From Arenibacter arenosicollis (lineage in GTDB: Bacteria > Bacteroidota > Bacteroidia > Flavobacteriales > Flavobacteriaceae), in contig NZ_JACLHY010000010.1 in the NCBI RefSeq assembly GCF_014397245.1, positions 62,001 through 126,000 of the forward strand: a stretch of DNA of 64,000 nucleotides, in the 5' to 3' direction. A program made the position numbers and the translations under genes. Under the pieces are notes generated by a model. It was not told the origin of the DNA and searched no databases. It was given only the letters and a program-made list of their open reading frames with translations. Shown in pieces: positions 36,561 through 46,044 of the stretch. Every line of letters begins with the position of its first letter. Position 1 is the stretch's first letter.

Positions 36561-39215
36561 TCAAGAACGAAAATATAAAATCCTTGCCCGCTTAAAGAAT
36601 TGTGCCAGTAACAGTGCCCCAAAAGCAAATAGAATGGAATATCCCAGTTGTTCCAATGAAAGCATGCGTAACGAAAATGCCGCTGCCAAATGAGTGTTAA
36701 GGTTGGCACCCAAAGTTAAGGCCAAAGACAATGCAATTGCCCCCCAAACCCATAAATTTGTTGTTATCTCATTTACAAAAAAGGACTCCCTATGCTTGGG
36801 TATATTAAACACGTTTAGCAATTGGGCAAATACCAAGGTATAGAAAGCCATATTATTAATGGTTTCAGGGGACAATTTTAGAATCCTATCGGCATAGGCT
36901 ACAATACCCACAACAGCTATGCTTATGCTTAGTCCGTACACTACTACAAAATTCCAATCATTGCGGTCCAATATAGGGCCCTTAGGTCTTTTGGGAGGCT
37001 GTTCCATAATATCCTTCTCTCCCTTTCCAAATCCCAAGGCCAAAGCAGGAAAAATATCAGTTACCAAATTCAGGAACAAAATCTGTAGGGGCAATAAGGG
37101 AGCCGGCAAATTTAACAAGGCGGCAAAACCTACTGTAAGTATTTCTGCTAAATTACAGCTCAACAAGTAAACTACAAATTGGCGAATATTCTGAAATATT
37201 ACCCTGCCCTGCCTGATTCCCAATTCCATGGCCGTAAACTTATCATTTTTTAAAATAACGTCGGCCACTTCACGGGCAGCCTCCGCGCCCCTAATGCCCA
37301 TGGCCACGCCGATGTCCGCTTTTTTTAATGCAGGGACATCGTTGATGCCGTCGCCGATCATTCCAACTATATGGCCATGTCTCTGATAATAGCCTATTAA
37401 ATTCAACTTCTGCTCCGGACCAACCCTGGCAAAGACCGAGGCTTTTAACAAGGACAAATCATTTCCATCCGCCCCATCCAAACTTTTATTGAGGTCCTTG
37501 CCATGCCATATTTTATCAGGAATATCATTAACCTCCAAAATCCCAACATCCTGAGCTATTTTCTTTGAGGTACCGGGATGATCACCGGTAACCATAATCA
37601 CCTTTATACCCGCCTTCTTGTAAATATCGATCACTGCTTTCACATCCTTCCTGGCAGGATCAAGAAATCCTATAGTTCCCAGAAAAGTAAGTCCGTTTAA
37701 AATATTGTCTTTTGAGGGTGCTTTTTCTTCTTCCTTATATGCAAAAGCTAGGGTGCGTAAACCCTGGGAAGCAAGAGTATCTACCTTTTGTTTCCACAAT
37801 AGTTTATGCTCATCAAATCCTATTCCTTCCCCATACAAATCAAAATTACATAGGTCTACCAAACTTTCAAATGCCCCCTTTGCATATACCGTATAGCCTC
37901 CTTGCTTTTTATGGGCCGTTGCCATTAACTTTATTTCAGAATCAAATGGCAACTCCAGATTTTCCGGATTATCTTGTTTTACAGCTTTTGGATCATAGCC
38001 CAAATGTATAGCAAAGTGTATCAATGCCAATTCAATGGAATCGGCCTGTTCAATAATGGCTGTGGGATCCACATTGTTGCAAAGTATCCCAGCCATCATC
38101 ATTTTATCAAAAACAGGCTTATTCTTTAAGGAGGTATAATGGGATTTTTCCTTTTGATAGGGATTATCCAAATATGTTTCACCAAATATCACTGCAGATA
38201 CCATCATCCGATCTTCGGTCAGGGTACCCGTTTTATCCGTAAAAATGATATCTGTTGCACCCAATGTCTGTACGGCTTCCATTTTTTTTATGATGACCTG
38301 TTTTTTGGTCAACCTTATCATGCCCCTCGCCAAGGCAATGGTAGCTACTATTGGAAGACCCTCGGGAATAGCGGCAACTGCCAAAGCCACTCCCGTTTCG
38401 ATCATAAAAAAAAGATCATTGCCCCTGAAATAGCCTATGACTATAATTAATCCCGCAATACCGAGCGTTAACCCAATAAGCCAATTGCTTAATTGGTTTA
38501 ATTTCTTCTCCAAAGGGGTGCGCTCCTTTTCGGCATCCACACCCATTTGCTGAATGGTCCCCAATTGGGTATGCTTTCCGGATGCTGTAACTATGGCCTT
38601 CCCAAATCCAGAACTAATCACCGTACCCCTAAAGACCATATTGATCTGATCGGTAATCGGTGTATTCATTGGTAGTGGTTCCGTTACCTTTGCTACCGCT
38701 AGACTCTCCCCCGTTAATACGGATTCTTTCACCAGAAGGTTATCTACATATATCAGGCGTGCATCGGCCGGCACAACATCTCCAGGGCTTAAAACAATAA
38801 GGTCACCAGGTACAATTTCCGCCGCTTTGATATGTATTCTTTGTCCAGATCTTATTACATGGGTACTTGCCTGCCCCATTTTTACCAGGGCCTCCAAGGA
38901 TCTAACTGCCTTCAGTTCCATAAAATATCCAATGGCGACGGAAATAAGTATTACGAATAAAATAGCGGCACTCTCCAGTTTATCGCTGAAAATAAAGGCA
39001 AGAATTGCTGCTGCAAAAAGAATGTAGATTATGGAATCCATGAGCTGTTGCAAGAAAATGGTCCATCTTTTCTTTGTGCCTTGCTCTGGAATTTGATTAG
39101 GGCCATATTTCTGCAAACGTTCTGGAATACACTCCTTATCCAAACCCCGTTCCAAATCACTGCCCAAATGGGCACTAATATCCTGCACAGGAGTAAAAAA
39201 TGCATTTTGCAGCAT
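36561..39215 (-). CDS. P-type cation ATPase, probable calcium type (IIA-like)
   Basis: An 884-residue pump. I prefer the ATG at 39215 (MLQNAFFTPVQDIS); the frame continues upstream to 39275 but runs into a terminator-like hairpin. It has the N-terminal cation ATPase domain, the actuator motif LTGESLAVAK, the phosphorylation site DKTGTLTED (D327), MVTGDHPGTSKKIA and GDGINDVPALKKAD. The M4 ion-binding motif is PEGLP (284-288), typical of calcium-type IIA/IIB pumps. It lies downstream of hsp20 on the same strand, separated by the hairpin at 39243-39300. In M. tuberculosis the related CtpF belongs to the DosR regulon. Confidence 0.86.
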   Translation of the reverse strand: MLQNAFFTPVQDISAHLGSDLERGLDKECIPERLQKYGPNQIPEQGTKKRWTIFLQQLMDSIIYILFAAAILAFIFSDKLESAAILFVILISVAIGYFMELKAVRSLEALVKMGQASTHVIRSGQRIHIKAAEIVPGDLIVLSPGDVVPADARLIYVDNLLVKESVLTGESLAVAKVTEPLPMNTPITDQINMVFRGTVISSGFGKAIVTASGKHTQLGTIQQMGVDAEKERTPLEKKLNQLSNWLIGLTLGIAGLIIVIGYFRGNDLFFMIETGVALAVAAIPEGLPIVATIALARGMIRLTKKQVIIKKMEAVQTLGATDIIFTDKTGTLTEDRMMVSAVIFGETYLDNPYQKEKSHYTSLKNKPVFDKMMMAGILCNNVDPTAIIEQADSIELALIHFAIHLGYDPKAVKQDNPENLELPFDSEIKLMATAHKKQGGYTVYAKGAFESLVDLCNFDLYGEGIGFDEHKLLWKQKVDTLASQGLRTLAFAYKEEEKAPSKDNILNGLTFLGTIGFLDPARKDVKAVIDIYKKAGIKVIMVTGDHPGTSKKIAQDVGILEVNDIPDKIWHGKDLNKSLDGADGNDLSLLKASVFARVGPEQKLNLIGYYQRHGHIVGMIGDGINDVPALKKADIGVAMGIRGAEAAREVADVILKNDKFTAMELGIRQGRVIFQNIRQFVVYLLSCNLAEILTVGFAALLNLPAPLLPLQILFLNLVTDIFPALALGFGKGEKDIMEQPPKRPKGPILDRNDWNFVVVYGLSISIAVVGIVAYADRILKLSPETINNMAFYTLVFAQLLNVFNIPKHRESFFVNEITTNLWVWGAIALSLALTLGANLNTHLAAAFSLRMLSLEQLGYSILFAFGALLLAQFFKRARILYFRS

Positions 39216-39234
39216 AAGGATAATAATTAAATAA

Positions 39235-39300
39235 CAAAAAATATGCCTTCCCGTCGCAACCACCCACATGGACATATTTTGGGTTTTAACGGGAAGGCAT
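39235..39300 (-). terminator. hairpin terminator/attenuator between hsp20 and the ATPase gene
   Basis: A perfect 12-bp inverted repeat, ATGCCTTCCCGT (39243-39254) and ACGGGAAGGCAT (39289-39300), encloses a 34-nt loop that contains a second small hairpin (ACCCA/TGGGT). Read on the minus strand it is followed by ATTTTTTG, so it should terminate or attenuate the hsp20 transcript. No separate ATPase promoter was identified between it and the ATPase start, so partial readthrough is likely. Confidence 0.7.
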
Positions 39301-39324
39301 TGCTAACAAATAACCAACAAATTG

Positions 39325-39789
39325 CTATCCTATAAGTATTTTCTTGGGAGGTGTTTTTTTAGCCTCTTCTTTTTTGGTTAAATTAAAGCTCAAAATACCA
39401 TCCTTGTATGCCGCCTTAATGGCTTCCTGCTTAACAGTATCCGGCAACTGTAGGGAACGTTCAAAGGAATTATAACTAAATTCCCTACGGGTATAGTTCT
39501 CGTCCTTATCTTCTTTGGACTCGGACTTCTCTGCAGCAATATTTAAACATCCATCATCAATGGTAACCTCAAAATCCTTCTTTTGAAATCCGGGTGCGGC
39601 AAGCTCTATCTCAAAATGGTCATCGGTTTCTTTAATGTTCAATGCTGGCTCTATTCTCTTACCATTCCAGAAACGATCTGGCAACATATCTCTGACCCAT
39701 CTGCGATTATCAAAAAAATCGTCCATGTCAAAAAAATCCTGGGTCATTAAATTGCCAAATGGCCTTCTCTTAAATTTTACTAGTGTCAT
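39325..39789 (-). CDS. small heat shock protein Hsp20 (alpha-crystallin family)
   Basis: A 154-residue small heat shock protein. The N-terminal arm (KFKRRPFGNLMTQDFFDMDD) is followed by the alpha-crystallin domain (about 45-135), which includes EIELAAPGFQKKDFEVTIDD and SYNSFERSLQLPD. The C-terminal anchor KKILIG supplies the I-x-I motif used for oligomer assembly. It acts as an ATP-independent holdase in the cytoplasm. The promoter has a TGA-N6-TCA site shared with the divergent second P-type ATPase. HspX, also an alpha-crystallin protein, is the signature product of the DosR regulon. Confidence 0.94.
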   Translation of the reverse strand: MTLVKFKRRPFGNLMTQDFFDMDDFFDNRRWVRDMLPDRFWNGKRIEPALNIKETDDHFEIELAAPGFQKKDFEVTIDDGCLNIAAEKSESKEDKDENYTRREFSYNSFERSLQLPDTVKQEAIKAAYKDGILSFNLTKKEEAKKTPPKKILIG

Positions 39790-39825
39790 AATATTTTATT
39801 TTTAAGGGTTATATTTATTATGCTT

Positions 39826-39899
39826 CTAAAGTACATCCAACTAGCCTAGTACAAAATGATTTAGGTCAGTCCCATAAAATTTCTTTACATTTAATTTTA
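39826..39899. promoter_or_regulatory. bidirectional Crp/Fnr-type site between hsp20 and ATPase 2
   Basis: TGATTTAGGTCA at 39857-39868. Boxes begin 29.5 bp from the centre on both sides: TACTTTAG on the minus strand (39833-39826) toward hsp20 and TAATTTTA on the plus strand (39892-39899) toward the ATPase, each one mismatch from TAnnTTTG. Confidence 0.72.
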
Positions 39900-40010
39900 C
39901 TATATCCAATAATCGCATAAAAATAATTTTTTCCCTGTCTATTTTCGGGATAGCAAGTGCGGTTCAATTTTAAGACAGGGCTCGGTACATTTTTTATTCA
40001 AGATCCTATG

Positions 40011-42512
40011 ATCAATCCAACCGATTTTGGCATTCACGGTCTCTCCGATGAAGCCGTAAAACAATCCAGAAAAAAGCACGGCAAAAATAGCCTGAGCTAC
40101 AAAAAGGACAATAGCTTTTTGGATGCTTTAAAAAGTATTGCCCAGGAGCCTATGGTTATCTTATTAATTGTAGCCTCCTCTATATACTTTATTACAGGTA
40201 ATAACGGGGACGGAATATTTATGGCCTCCGCGATTATATTGGTAGCCTCTATCTCCCTTTATCAGGATTCCAAAAGTAGAATGGCCCTGGAAAAATTAAA
40301 AAATCTTACCCAACCCAATAGTCAGGTCATACGGAATGGTGTAGTCATGGAAATCCCCAGTGAGGAATTGGTTGTCGGCGACAGTCTAATGGTCGAGGAA
40401 GGCAATACTGTTCCGGCAGATGGTACCATTGTACATTCAAACGATTTTTCGGTAAATGAATCCATTCTCACCGGAGAATCGCTTTCCGTTTTTAAGGATG
40501 CTACAAAATTGGACAATAACATACTTGGTGGCACCACGGTAGCAAGCGGATTGGCCATTGCAACCGTCACCGAGATCGGCAACGAAACCCGACTGGGTAA
40601 AATTGGAAAAAGCCTTGAAGGCATACAGGACGAAAAGACACCCCTGGAAAGACAGATTTCCAGTTTCGTAAAAAACATGTCCATTTGGGGTGGCATTATT
40701 TTTCTATTGGTTTGGGGTATAAATTATTTTCAGTCCAAGGAAGTTTTAGACAGTCTGCTTAAAGCCCTTACCTTGGCCATGAGCATATTACCTGAAGAGA
40801 TTCCAGTGGCCTTTACCACTTTTATGGCCCTAGGTGCCTACAGATTGATGAAAATGGGTATTGTGGTAAAACATATGAAAACGGTAGAATCTCTGGGAAG
40901 TGCTACCGTAATTTGTGCCGATAAAACCGGTACCATTACCCAGAACAGAATGGAACTGGCTAAACTTTATAGCCTTGAAACAGGAGAGACTGTTGCGGCC
41001 GAAGGCCCACTTAATAGCTCCCTTGAACATCTACTAACAATGGCAATGTGGGCGAGTGAACCCATACCTTTCGACCCCATGGAAAAGTCACTGCACGAGG
41101 CTTATGGCAACATGGTTTCAGTGGACCTGAGACCCCTGTATAAAATGGTACACGAGTATCCCCTAGGAGGCAAACCCCCAATGATGACACATCTTTCCGA
41201 AAACAGTGTTGGCGAGCGCATTATTGCCTCCAAAGGAGCCCCAGAGGCCATTATGGCGGTTTCCCAATTAACGGATGCCCAAAAAAATAAGATCAAGGAT
41301 ATCCTGACCAATTTAGGTCGGGAAGGTTACCGTATGCTAGGTGTGGGACAAGCCAATTTTAAAGGATACGATTATCCCAAAAGACAACAGGATTTTGAAT
41401 TTTCGTTCCTGGGTATAGTAGCCTTTTATGATCCTCCTAAGGAAAACATATCCCAGGTCCTAAAAGATTTTGATCTGGCAGGAATCAAGGTGAAATTGGT
41501 TACAGGGGATAATCCCACAACTTCCATGGCTATTTGCAAACAAATAAATTTTCCTGGATATGAAAAGAACATGACGGGGGACGAACTAATGCAATTGAAC
41601 GATGAAGAATTGCAACAAAAAGTGATGGCAACGCAAGTCTTTACGCGTATGTACCCTGAAGCCAAATTAAGAATAGTTAACGCCATTAAGGCGAACAACG
41701 AAGTAGTAGCCATGACGGGCGACGGGGTAAATGACGGTCCGGCACTTAAGGCCTCGCATATTGGTATAGCCATGGGCAAGAAAGGGACTGAAATTGCCAA
41801 GCAAGCCGCCTCCTTGATCCTGGTAGACGACGACCTGTCCAAAATGGTCGATGCCATTGCCATGGGCAGAAAGATTTATGGCAATTTAAAGAAGGCCATC
41901 CAATATATCATATCCATTCATATCCCTATTATATTAACCGTATTTATTCCCTTGGCGTTGGGCTGGGCCTATCCTTCTATTTTTTCACCTTCGCATGTTA
42001 TTCTACTGGAATTGATCATGGGGCCCACCTGCTCCATAATTTATGAAAACGAGCCCATGGAGAAAAATACGATGATCAAAAAGCCTAGGCCATTCACCAC
42101 TACATTTTTTAAATTTAGAGAATTGTTTACCAGCATCTTACAAGGATTGGCCATTACCGTGGGATCGTTGTCGGTATATCAATACGCTGTTTTTCTAGAT
42201 CATAACGAAGCTATCACCAGGACTATGGTATTTATGGTTTTGATATCCGCCAATATTTTTCTGACCTTGGTTAACCGCTCCTTTTATTATTCCATTTGGA
42301 CCACCTTAAAATACAAGAATAACCTGGTACCAATAATTATAGGTATAACTTTGGTTTTGGCTGTACTATTGCTCTTTGTACCGCCTTTTACCCAATTTTT
42401 TCAATTTGAAACTTTAAATGGGAATCAACTTGGAATTTCCGTGCTGGCCGGAATGTTGTCCGTACTCTGGTATGAATTTGTGAAAGGAATAAAACGTGCT
42501 GGAAAAAAATAG
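40011..42512 (+). CDS. P-type cation ATPase with PEEIP motif
   Basis: An 833-residue pump. I use the ATG at 40011 (MINPTDFGIHGLSDEAVKQS); an in-frame GTG at 39957 would add 18 residues and cannot be excluded. Actuator motif LTGESLSVFK, phosphorylation site DKTGTITQN (D304), LVTGDNPTTSMAI and GDGVNDGPALKASHIGIAMG are intact. The M4 motif is PEEIP (261-265) instead of PEGLP, so ion selectivity may differ from the calcium-type pump at 36.5-39.2 kb. Membrane helices M1-M10 are present. It is divergent from hsp20 and shares its operator. Confidence 0.86.
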   Translation: MNPTDFGIHGLSDEAVKQSRKKHGKNSLSYKKDNSFLDALKSIAQEPMVILLIVASSIYFITGNNGDGIFMASAIILVASISLYQDSKSRMALEKLKNLTQPNSQVIRNGVVMEIPSEELVVGDSLMVEEGNTVPADGTIVHSNDFSVNESILTGESLSVFKDATKLDNNILGGTTVASGLAIATVTEIGNETRLGKIGKSLEGIQDEKTPLERQISSFVKNMSIWGGIIFLLVWGINYFQSKEVLDSLLKALTLAMSILPEEIPVAFTTFMALGAYRLMKMGIVVKHMKTVESLGSATVICADKTGTITQNRMELAKLYSLETGETVAAEGPLNSSLEHLLTMAMWASEPIPFDPMEKSLHEAYGNMVSVDLRPLYKMVHEYPLGGKPPMMTHLSENSVGERIIASKGAPEAIMAVSQLTDAQKNKIKDILTNLGREGYRMLGVGQANFKGYDYPKRQQDFEFSFLGIVAFYDPPKENISQVLKDFDLAGIKVKLVTGDNPTTSMAICKQINFPGYEKNMTGDELMQLNDEELQQKVMATQVFTRMYPEAKLRIVNAIKANNEVVAMTGDGVNDGPALKASHIGIAMGKKGTEIAKQAASLILVDDDLSKMVDAIAMGRKIYGNLKKAIQYIISIHIPIILTVFIPLALGWAYPSIFSPSHVILLELIMGPTCSIIYENEPMEKNTMIKKPRPFTTTFFKFRELFTSILQGLAITVGSLSVYQYAVFLDHNEAITRTMVFMVLISANIFLTLVNRSFYYSIWTTLKYKNNLVPIIIGITLVLAVLLLFVPPFTQFFQFETLNGNQLGISVLAGMLSVLWYEFVKGIKRAGKK

Positions 42513-42545
42513 GGAAAATCGGGAAAATCATATCAACAAAAATGG

Positions 42546-43199
42546 CTACAGTTTCTCCCCAAATGCCAAATCCCCTGCATCGCCAATACCGGGTATTATA
42601 TAGCCTTTATTGTTTAATTCTAAATCGATCGCAGCAATCCACAATTGCGTATTTTCGGGAAAGACTTCCCGTATGTGATCTATGCCGGATTGGGATCCAA
42701 TAACAGAAACAATATGGATTTGTTTGGGTTTACCGTGGTCCTTTAAGGCCTTTAAAACATTTTCCAAAGTTTTTCCAGTGGCCAGCATTGGATCTGTTAG
42801 CACCAAGGTTTTATTTTCCAGAGATGGGGCAGCAAAGTATTTCACTATAACTTCAAAAGCATCCTCATCACCACGATGATGTCTAAAGGCAGAAATAAAT
42901 GCATTTTCAGCATTGTCGAAATAATTTAAAAGGCCCTGATGCAAGGGGAGTCCGGCTCGTAAAACCGAACATAACACCAAATCATCACTGGGCAATGACA
43001 TTTCTTTGGTTCCCAAAGGGGTATGCACTTTTTGACTCCTATAGTTTAGGGCCTTACTTAACTCGTATCCCAGAATTTCCCCAATACGTTCTATATTCCG
43101 CCTAAAACGCATGCTATCTTTCTGAATTTTAGCATCCCTGATTTCCGCGACAAATTTATTGAGTAGTGAATTTCCTTTACCTAAGCTGTGTATGATCAT
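42546..43199 (-). CDS. upp: uracil phosphoribosyltransferase
   Basis: A 217-residue type I phosphoribosyltransferase converting uracil and PRPP to UMP. LCSVLRAGLPLHQGLLNYF is the flexible-loop region, VLTDPMLATGKTLENVLKAL the PRPP-binding loop, and the C-terminal GYIIPGIGDAGDLAFG is the uracil-binding segment characteristic of Upp. It converges with the PEEIP-type ATPase. No regulon site is seen upstream. Confidence 0.93.
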   Translation of the reverse strand: MIIHSLGKGNSLLNKFVAEIRDAKIQKDSMRFRRNIERIGEILGYELSKALNYRSQKVHTPLGTKEMSLPSDDLVLCSVLRAGLPLHQGLLNYFDNAENAFISAFRHHRGDEDAFEVIVKYFAAPSLENKTLVLTDPMLATGKTLENVLKALKDHGKPKQIHIVSVIGSQSGIDHIREVFPENTQLWIAAIDLELNNKGYIIPGIGDAGDLAFGEKL

Positions 43200-43298
43200 C
43201 TATTGGTCATTTAGTTTCAAGATACAGAATTTGCTTTACAAACTCCATAAAATTTTCAGTACCCGCTGCCCTATATTGTCTTTTTCTTCTTCTATACA

Positions 43299-45863
43299 TT
43301 ATCGCTGCCATAGAATTAAGTTGTTTTCCAAGGGTACGGATATATTGGCATAACAGGGAACTATTCGGGCTGTGTAATGAAAGGCAGGTCTAGTGGTACT
43401 TATACATGCAGAGCATTCATGATCTTGCCCATTCTCTGCAAGGCCACCAATCTCCATTTTTATAATTTCATTTGGGCTGCCATTAAGGCCCTCGGCGAAA
43501 AGCTCAACAGAAATGGTGTCATGGCTTATGTGGTTTAACCAGACCATTATTTTAAATTGATACCCTCCTTCTATATTTTCAATTTGAATTTGCCCAAAGC
43601 GCATTTGCCACCATTTTTTCCTAAGATCGTGAAATGTATTTATCATCTGCCTGCCGGCAATTCCTTTTTGACTTGCTCTTTTTTGGTAATTGTCCGCAGC
43701 AGGGAGGTAGTACTTTTCAGTATATTCCCTTACGGCACGATTAGCTGAAAACTTTGGAGTTAAGATAGACATACTATTTCGCATTTTTGCTACCCATTGT
43801 TCTGGTATCCCATCTTTATTGCGATTATAAAATTCCGGTACAACTTTTTGTTCCAACAATTCGTAAAGTTCAATGGCCTGGTCAGCATCCCAGAAAGGAT
43901 CCCCGCCATGTTCGCGACCATCACCCAATGCCCAACCAACTTCCGGAGTAAAGGCCTCCGCCCACCAACCATCCAACTCCGATAAATTGATTCCACCATT
44001 TACCAAAACTTTCATACCACTGGTACCACAGGCCTCCCAAGGACGCCTAGGTGTATTTATCCAAACATCTACCCCTTGAACAAGATGTTCCGTTAACAAC
44101 ATATCATAATCGCTTAAGAAAACTACATGCTTATGTAAGTTATGCTGTTTAATAAATTGTACCCATTGTCTTATCAATGCCTTTCCGGACTCATCATATG
44201 GAGGAGATTTGCCGGCAATCACCAATTGTACCGGTCGCTGAGGATTTGTAAGGATACGAATAAATCTTTCCTCATCGTATAATAGCAGGTTTGGTCTTTT
44301 ATAGGGAACAAATCTCCTTGCAAAACCCAGCGTCAAGGTTTCCTTGTTAAAAATATGCTTGGCCATTTCAACTATTTCTGGGGACTGACCGGCATCCTCG
44401 GTCTGCCCTTGGAATCTTTCGCGGATAAAATTTATCATATGATATCTGGAATCGTTCCTAAATTGCCATAAATCATGGTCGGATACTGTAAAAATATCTT
44501 GCTCAACCGATTCCAAATGACCTCTCCACCGCTCCTTTCCACAGGCTTGTGTCCAGATTTTATCGGCGTATACCGAATCCCAACTTGGCATATGAACTCC
44601 ATTGGTAACATAACCTACCGGCACTTCATCTGTAGGCCATCTTTGAAACAAATTTCCAAATAGATTTCGGCTTACTTCCCCATGAAGTCTGCTTACCCCA
44701 TTTACGGCACTACTGCCATGAATGGCCAAATAGGCCATATTGAAATACTGGGCTGAATTATGGGGATCATCCCTTCCCAATGCCAACAGATCGTTAAAAT
44801 CTATATGCAATTCCTTTTTGGCATAGTTTCCAAAAAACTGCCACATTAATGACGGACTGAAATTATCAAATCCTGCCGCCACCGCAGTATGGGTGGTGAA
44901 CAAATTTCCTGCACGGGTAACCGCCAGGGCTTCCTCAAAGGAAACGCCATTCTCCCTCATAAAATCGGCCGCCCGCTCCAGTACAAGAAAGGCGGAGTGA
45001 CCTTCGTTCATGTGGCACACATCGGGTGCAATATTCATTGCGCGGAGCAATTTCCATCCCCCTATGCCCAGAATAATTTCCTGCTGAATACGAAGATCCG
45101 TACCGCCACCGTAAACCGCACTGGTAATTCCCCTGTGCAGTGGCATATTAACCGGATCGTTACTATCCAACAGGTAAAGTTTTACACGGCCAACTTGTAC
45201 CTGCCATGTCCGCAACCAAACCGTATAACCAGACAAGGATATATTGATCCGCAACCATTCCCCATTTGGTAACCGCAGGGGTGAAATGGGTAATTGCCCT
45301 GGATCATTATAGGGAAAAAGTGCCTGTTGGGTACCAAATTGATCGATCAACTGTCTAAAATATCCCTGTTGATAAAGCAGCCCTACGGCAATAACGGGCA
45401 CCCCTAGATCACTGGCCGATTTTAATTGGTCCCCCGCAACATTGCCAAGACCACCTACGTAAATGGGCAATGCTTCGCTTAGCATGAATTCCATACTAAA
45501 ATAAGCTACACATTTTAGGTCTGAGATGGGATATTTTCTTTGGAACCAAGCTGGGTCATTGCGGGATTTCTCCTTAAGCTTCATCATTTCGTCCAGCTTG
45601 CTCAGGAAAGCCGCATTTCCCATTTGAAATATGAGTTGGTCCCGGGACACGTTCTGCAAAACCACCCATGGATTATGGGTTTCCATCCAAAGATCCGGAT
45701 CTAATTGGTACCACAATTCATCTACCGCATGGTTCCATGACCAACGCAGATCAAGAGCGAGTTCCGCTAAATCGTCCACCCCATCAATATCCGTAGGTAT
45801 AAAGCCATATACCTGATTGTTTATTAGAGGTTGTCGAGTACTAATTTTTTCTTTGCCAGCCAT
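43299..45863 (-). CDS. glgP: alpha-glucan (glycogen) phosphorylase
   Basis: An 854-residue GT35 enzyme of the form that carries an N-terminal DUF3417 domain (LALDLRWSWNHAVDELWYQL near residue 35). VAYFSMEFMLSEALPIYVGG and the late motif RRPWEACGTSGMKVLVNGG, with the PLP-binding Lys, are intact. It releases glucose 1-phosphate from glycogen or maltodextrin and would work with the debranching enzyme at 2.8-4.8 kb. The ~180 bp upstream contain no convincing TGA-N6-TCA, so it may be regulated separately or constitutively. Confidence 0.93.
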   Translation of the reverse strand: MAGKEKISTRQPLINNQVYGFIPTDIDGVDDLAELALDLRWSWNHAVDELWYQLDPDLWMETHNPWVVLQNVSRDQLIFQMGNAAFLSKLDEMMKLKEKSRNDPAWFQRKYPISDLKCVAYFSMEFMLSEALPIYVGGLGNVAGDQLKSASDLGVPVIAVGLLYQQGYFRQLIDQFGTQQALFPYNDPGQLPISPLRLPNGEWLRINISLSGYTVWLRTWQVQVGRVKLYLLDSNDPVNMPLHRGITSAVYGGGTDLRIQQEIILGIGGWKLLRAMNIAPDVCHMNEGHSAFLVLERAADFMRENGVSFEEALAVTRAGNLFTTHTAVAAGFDNFSPSLMWQFFGNYAKKELHIDFNDLLALGRDDPHNSAQYFNMAYLAIHGSSAVNGVSRLHGEVSRNLFGNLFQRWPTDEVPVGYVTNGVHMPSWDSVYADKIWTQACGKERWRGHLESVEQDIFTVSDHDLWQFRNDSRYHMINFIRERFQGQTEDAGQSPEIVEMAKHIFNKETLTLGFARRFVPYKRPNLLLYDEERFIRILTNPQRPVQLVIAGKSPPYDESGKALIRQWVQFIKQHNLHKHVVFLSDYDMLLTEHLVQGVDVWINTPRRPWEACGTSGMKVLVNGGINLSELDGWWAEAFTPEVGWALGDGREHGGDPFWDADQAIELYELLEQKVVPEFYNRNKDGIPEQWVAKMRNSMSILTPKFSANRAVREYTEKYYLPAADNYQKRASQKGIAGRQMINTFHDLRKKWWQMRFGQIQIENIEGGYQFKIMVWLNHISHDTISVELFAEGLNGSPNEIIKMEIGGLAENGQDHECSACISTTRPAFHYTARIVPCYANISVPLENNLILWQR

Positions 45864-46044
45864 GTGTTAGTTTTTCGAAACCAGTAAATAGTAGAAGCCT
45901 GTATTCCTTTGGAACATAGTTTTTAAGTTGGCATTTGGAACATATTCTTCTTTAGGTAGTTACTTCTTCCTTCGGATTATAATAAAGTTACTTCGGTGGT
46001 AAAACACCCTTTAAATCATAAATATTTCTTGAAAAGAAGAATCC

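Noticed and set aside
39216-39275. Longer N-terminus of the calcium-type ATPase, reading through 39275
   Set aside because: The extra 20 residues lie over the hairpin and its T tract and contain no conserved ATPase sequence; the ATG at 39215 precedes the family N-terminus.
45864-46044. Regulon site upstream of glgP
   Set aside because: Only a half-site (TTTAAATCAT) is present and no TAnnTTTG-like box is at 29.5 bp on the minus strand.
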